Shown piece by piece: positions 62,647 to 64,000 of a DNA stretch of 64,000 bases (positions are counted from its first letter, which is position 1; every line of letters begins with the position of its first letter). A program made the position numbers and the translations under genes. This DNA is from Sulfurovum sp. TSL6 (lineage in GTDB: Bacteria > Campylobacterota > Campylobacteria > Campylobacterales > Sulfurovaceae), in assembly GCF_019972115.1 (NCBI RefSeq), contig NZ_BPFJ01000002.1:62001-126000 (forward strand), read 5' to 3'. The notes beneath the pieces are model-generated. The model was not told the origin of the DNA and made no database searches. It saw only the letters and a program-made list of their open reading frames with translations.

Positions 62647-64000
62647 TTAACTTTGAATATCCCAAATCTTTTAATGTAACAGACTTAGAATTTTTAACAA
62701 TATGTGGTGTAATAATAAATACCAACTCTTCTACTGTATTAATTTTCTCTTGACGTTTAAACAAAGCACCTAGCCCTGGAATATCCCCTAACAATGGTAT
62801 ATGATTATCTTTAAATCCTGTTTGACTCGATATGAGTCCTCCAAGTATAGCATGCTCTCCATCTTTGACCTTGATCACAGAAGCGATCTGTTGTTTAACT
62901 AAATCCGGCGGGATTGTTCTTGCACCGGCACCTGTTGTAACTGTATCTACCGTATCTGAGATAGATGGGTTGATCTTTAGGGTGATCATGCCGTTACTAT
63001 CAATTTCAGGTGTAATATCCAGTAAAACTCCAGCAAAGACAGAATCAACAATCTCGCCTTCTGCTGCAACAGCTCCACCACCGCTGCTCGCTGTACTCGA
63101 AGACTTTATTTTATAGAAGAGCTCTTGACCCACGCTGATCAGTGCTGGCTGATTGTTGAGTGCCATCACACGAGGACTCGATACAGATTTAACATCTCCC
63201 TGTGTTGATAAGAATTTTACAACTTCACTTACATCCGTACTTCCTGTAAGACTTAAGATCTTTGAAGTACTTGGGGCAATCCCAAGTGCATCAGGCGTAA
63301 ATTCGGTGATACCGGTCTCCGTGTCCCACGTATAACCATTCACGTTTTTTTGCGCTGAGAGCAATGAGTTCACTGTAAGGTTCTGCAGACTGTAAAGTTG
63401 AGACCAGTCAACGCCTGTTGTGGTACTGTCATCAAAAGATACACTGAGAATACGTATATCGATCAACACTTGTGATTTGATCTGTTTTGTAAGTTCATGC
63501 ACATATCTGGCTACCCTGTTGATCTGTCTATCAGTACCTGTCACTGTCACCATCCCAGCTTCAGGATTCACTATAGGGGCTAGAGGGTTGTATTCCCATA
63601 CCTTACCATCCGGTCCTGTCCATGTCTTACCTGATCTTGTATAATGTGTACTTCCATCAGCTGCACCGATCAATATACGCTGTATCTCTGCTTCAACTGT
63701 CTTCCAAAACTGGAACTCATCCGTACTTTCTATCTCTATACCTGTTTTAGACGATGATTGATTATCACCTCCACCACCTGTACCACTGGTAGAATCTTCA
63801 GTACCAGCGATCGTTACATTAGAAGTACTGACTCCCTTTCTATGTCCGGAGATATAATGGATTCGGAATGTACGTGTGATCAAGTATGATATCGTAAGCT
63901 TGTTTCCTTTTAATGTATAGTTTAAATCATTATCTTTGAGGACCGTATTTAAAAAACCTTTTAAGGTACTGTTTTTTAACTTTACATAATAAAGGTTTTT
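62636..64000 (-). CDS. ctsD: secretin (CtsD-like), 5' end outside window
   Basis: At least 454 residues of an outer-membrane secretin; the reading frame stays open to the right edge, beginning there with NSTLKGFLNTVLKDNDLNY, an STN-like domain. A Gly/Ser-rich linker follows (TSGTGGGGDNQSS), then N-domains (MVTVTGTDRQINRVARYVHELTKQIKSQVLIDIRIL) and the secretin core: SSPRVMALNNQPALISVG, GVLLDITPEID, HAILGGLISSQTG, IPLLGDIPGLGALF, ELVFIITPHIV. An insert rich in Gly/Ala (SSSTASSGGGAVAAEGE) precedes the gate strands. Internal TTG starts exist but would cut the STN domain. Confidence 0.88.
   Translation of the reverse strand, partial: KNLYYVKLKNSTLKGFLNTVLKDNDLNYTLKGNKLTISYLITRTFRIHYISGHRKGVSTSNVTIAGTEDSTSGTGGGGDNQSSSKTGIEIESTDEFQFWKTVEAEIQRILIGAADGSTHYTRSGKTWTGPDGKVWEYNPLAPIVNPEAGMVTVTGTDRQINRVARYVHELTKQIKSQVLIDIRILSVSFDDSTTTGVDWSQLYSLQNLTVNSLLSAQKNVNGYTWDTETGITEFTPDALGIAPSTSKILSLTGSTDVSEVVKFLSTQGDVKSVSSPRVMALNNQPALISVGQELFYKIKSSSTASSGGGAVAAEGEIVDSVFAGVLLDITPEIDSNGMITLKINPSISDTVDTVTTGAGARTIPPDLVKQQIASVIKVKDGEHAILGGLISSQTGFKDNHIPLLGDIPGLGALFKRQEKINTVEELVFIITPHIVKNSKSVTLKDLGYSKLNEK

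Overview
The window comes from a Campylobacterota (Epsilonproteobacteria) chromosome, most like the Sulfurovum/Sulfurimonas group. The evidence is the low G+C, tightly overlapping operons (TAATG and ATGA junctions), a 147-residue ExbB, one LolC/E-type permease next to secA, and a transformation-type secretion operon in the order known from Campylobacter (ctsF-ctsE-ctsX-ctsP-ctsD). This placement is inferred from gene content only.

Layout. 1-3861 (minus): nucleotide-sugar operon tviB-wbpP-galE-galU for surface polysaccharide precursors. About 4144-9365: a 5.2-kb integrated element at the 3' end of tRNA-Asn. It carries a frameshifted P4-type integrase, AlpA-, Rha- and RepO-like proteins and three unknown genes, with GGGGTA arm-type repeats at both ends. 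9497-16878 (minus): gyrA-asd-yqhA family-hemE-HD hydrolase-radical SAM. 17047-22811: exbBD, a miniature repeat, a thioredoxin, selO, yebC, two tandem genes for tiny secreted peptides, and an ABC-F gene. 23005-27146: an AT-rich block of two phosphoethanolamine-transferase-like proteins, the second with an added glycerophosphodiesterase-like domain. 27398-39188: arsC-ppk2-rmuC-lolA, then secA and a LolC/E permease, an unknown repeat protein, an AsmA/YhdP-like protein and mltG.

39190-55607 is a complete nitrogen-assimilation region: a PP2C/protein-kinase fusion, a NarK-type nitrate transporter, siroheme synthase, siroheme nitrite reductase, a fused DmsB-DmsC electron-transfer subunit, a molybdopterin nitrate reductase, a stripped-down NtrC/NtrB-like pair, and two amt-glnB pairs. 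55643-64000: yigZ, hemH, kdsB and the Cts type II-like operon, which runs off the window.

The main finding is a candidate nitrogen regulon. The 17-bp palindrome TGATTAATTTTTAATCA (or its exact reverse complement) lies upstream of the nitrate transporter, amt1 and amt2. Looser copies (14/17) lie upstream of cysG and directly at the promoter of the NtrC-like gene. In three promoters (nasA, cysG, amt1) a sigma70-type -10 box is centred exactly 43.5 bp downstream of the palindrome centre, with no recognisable -35. The adjacent NtrC-like protein has no receiver domain and no GAFTGA loop, and its partner keeps a PAS domain but has no phospho-acceptor histidine. Together these suggest a reduced, sigma54-independent nitrogen regulator. 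The link between protein and site is inference.
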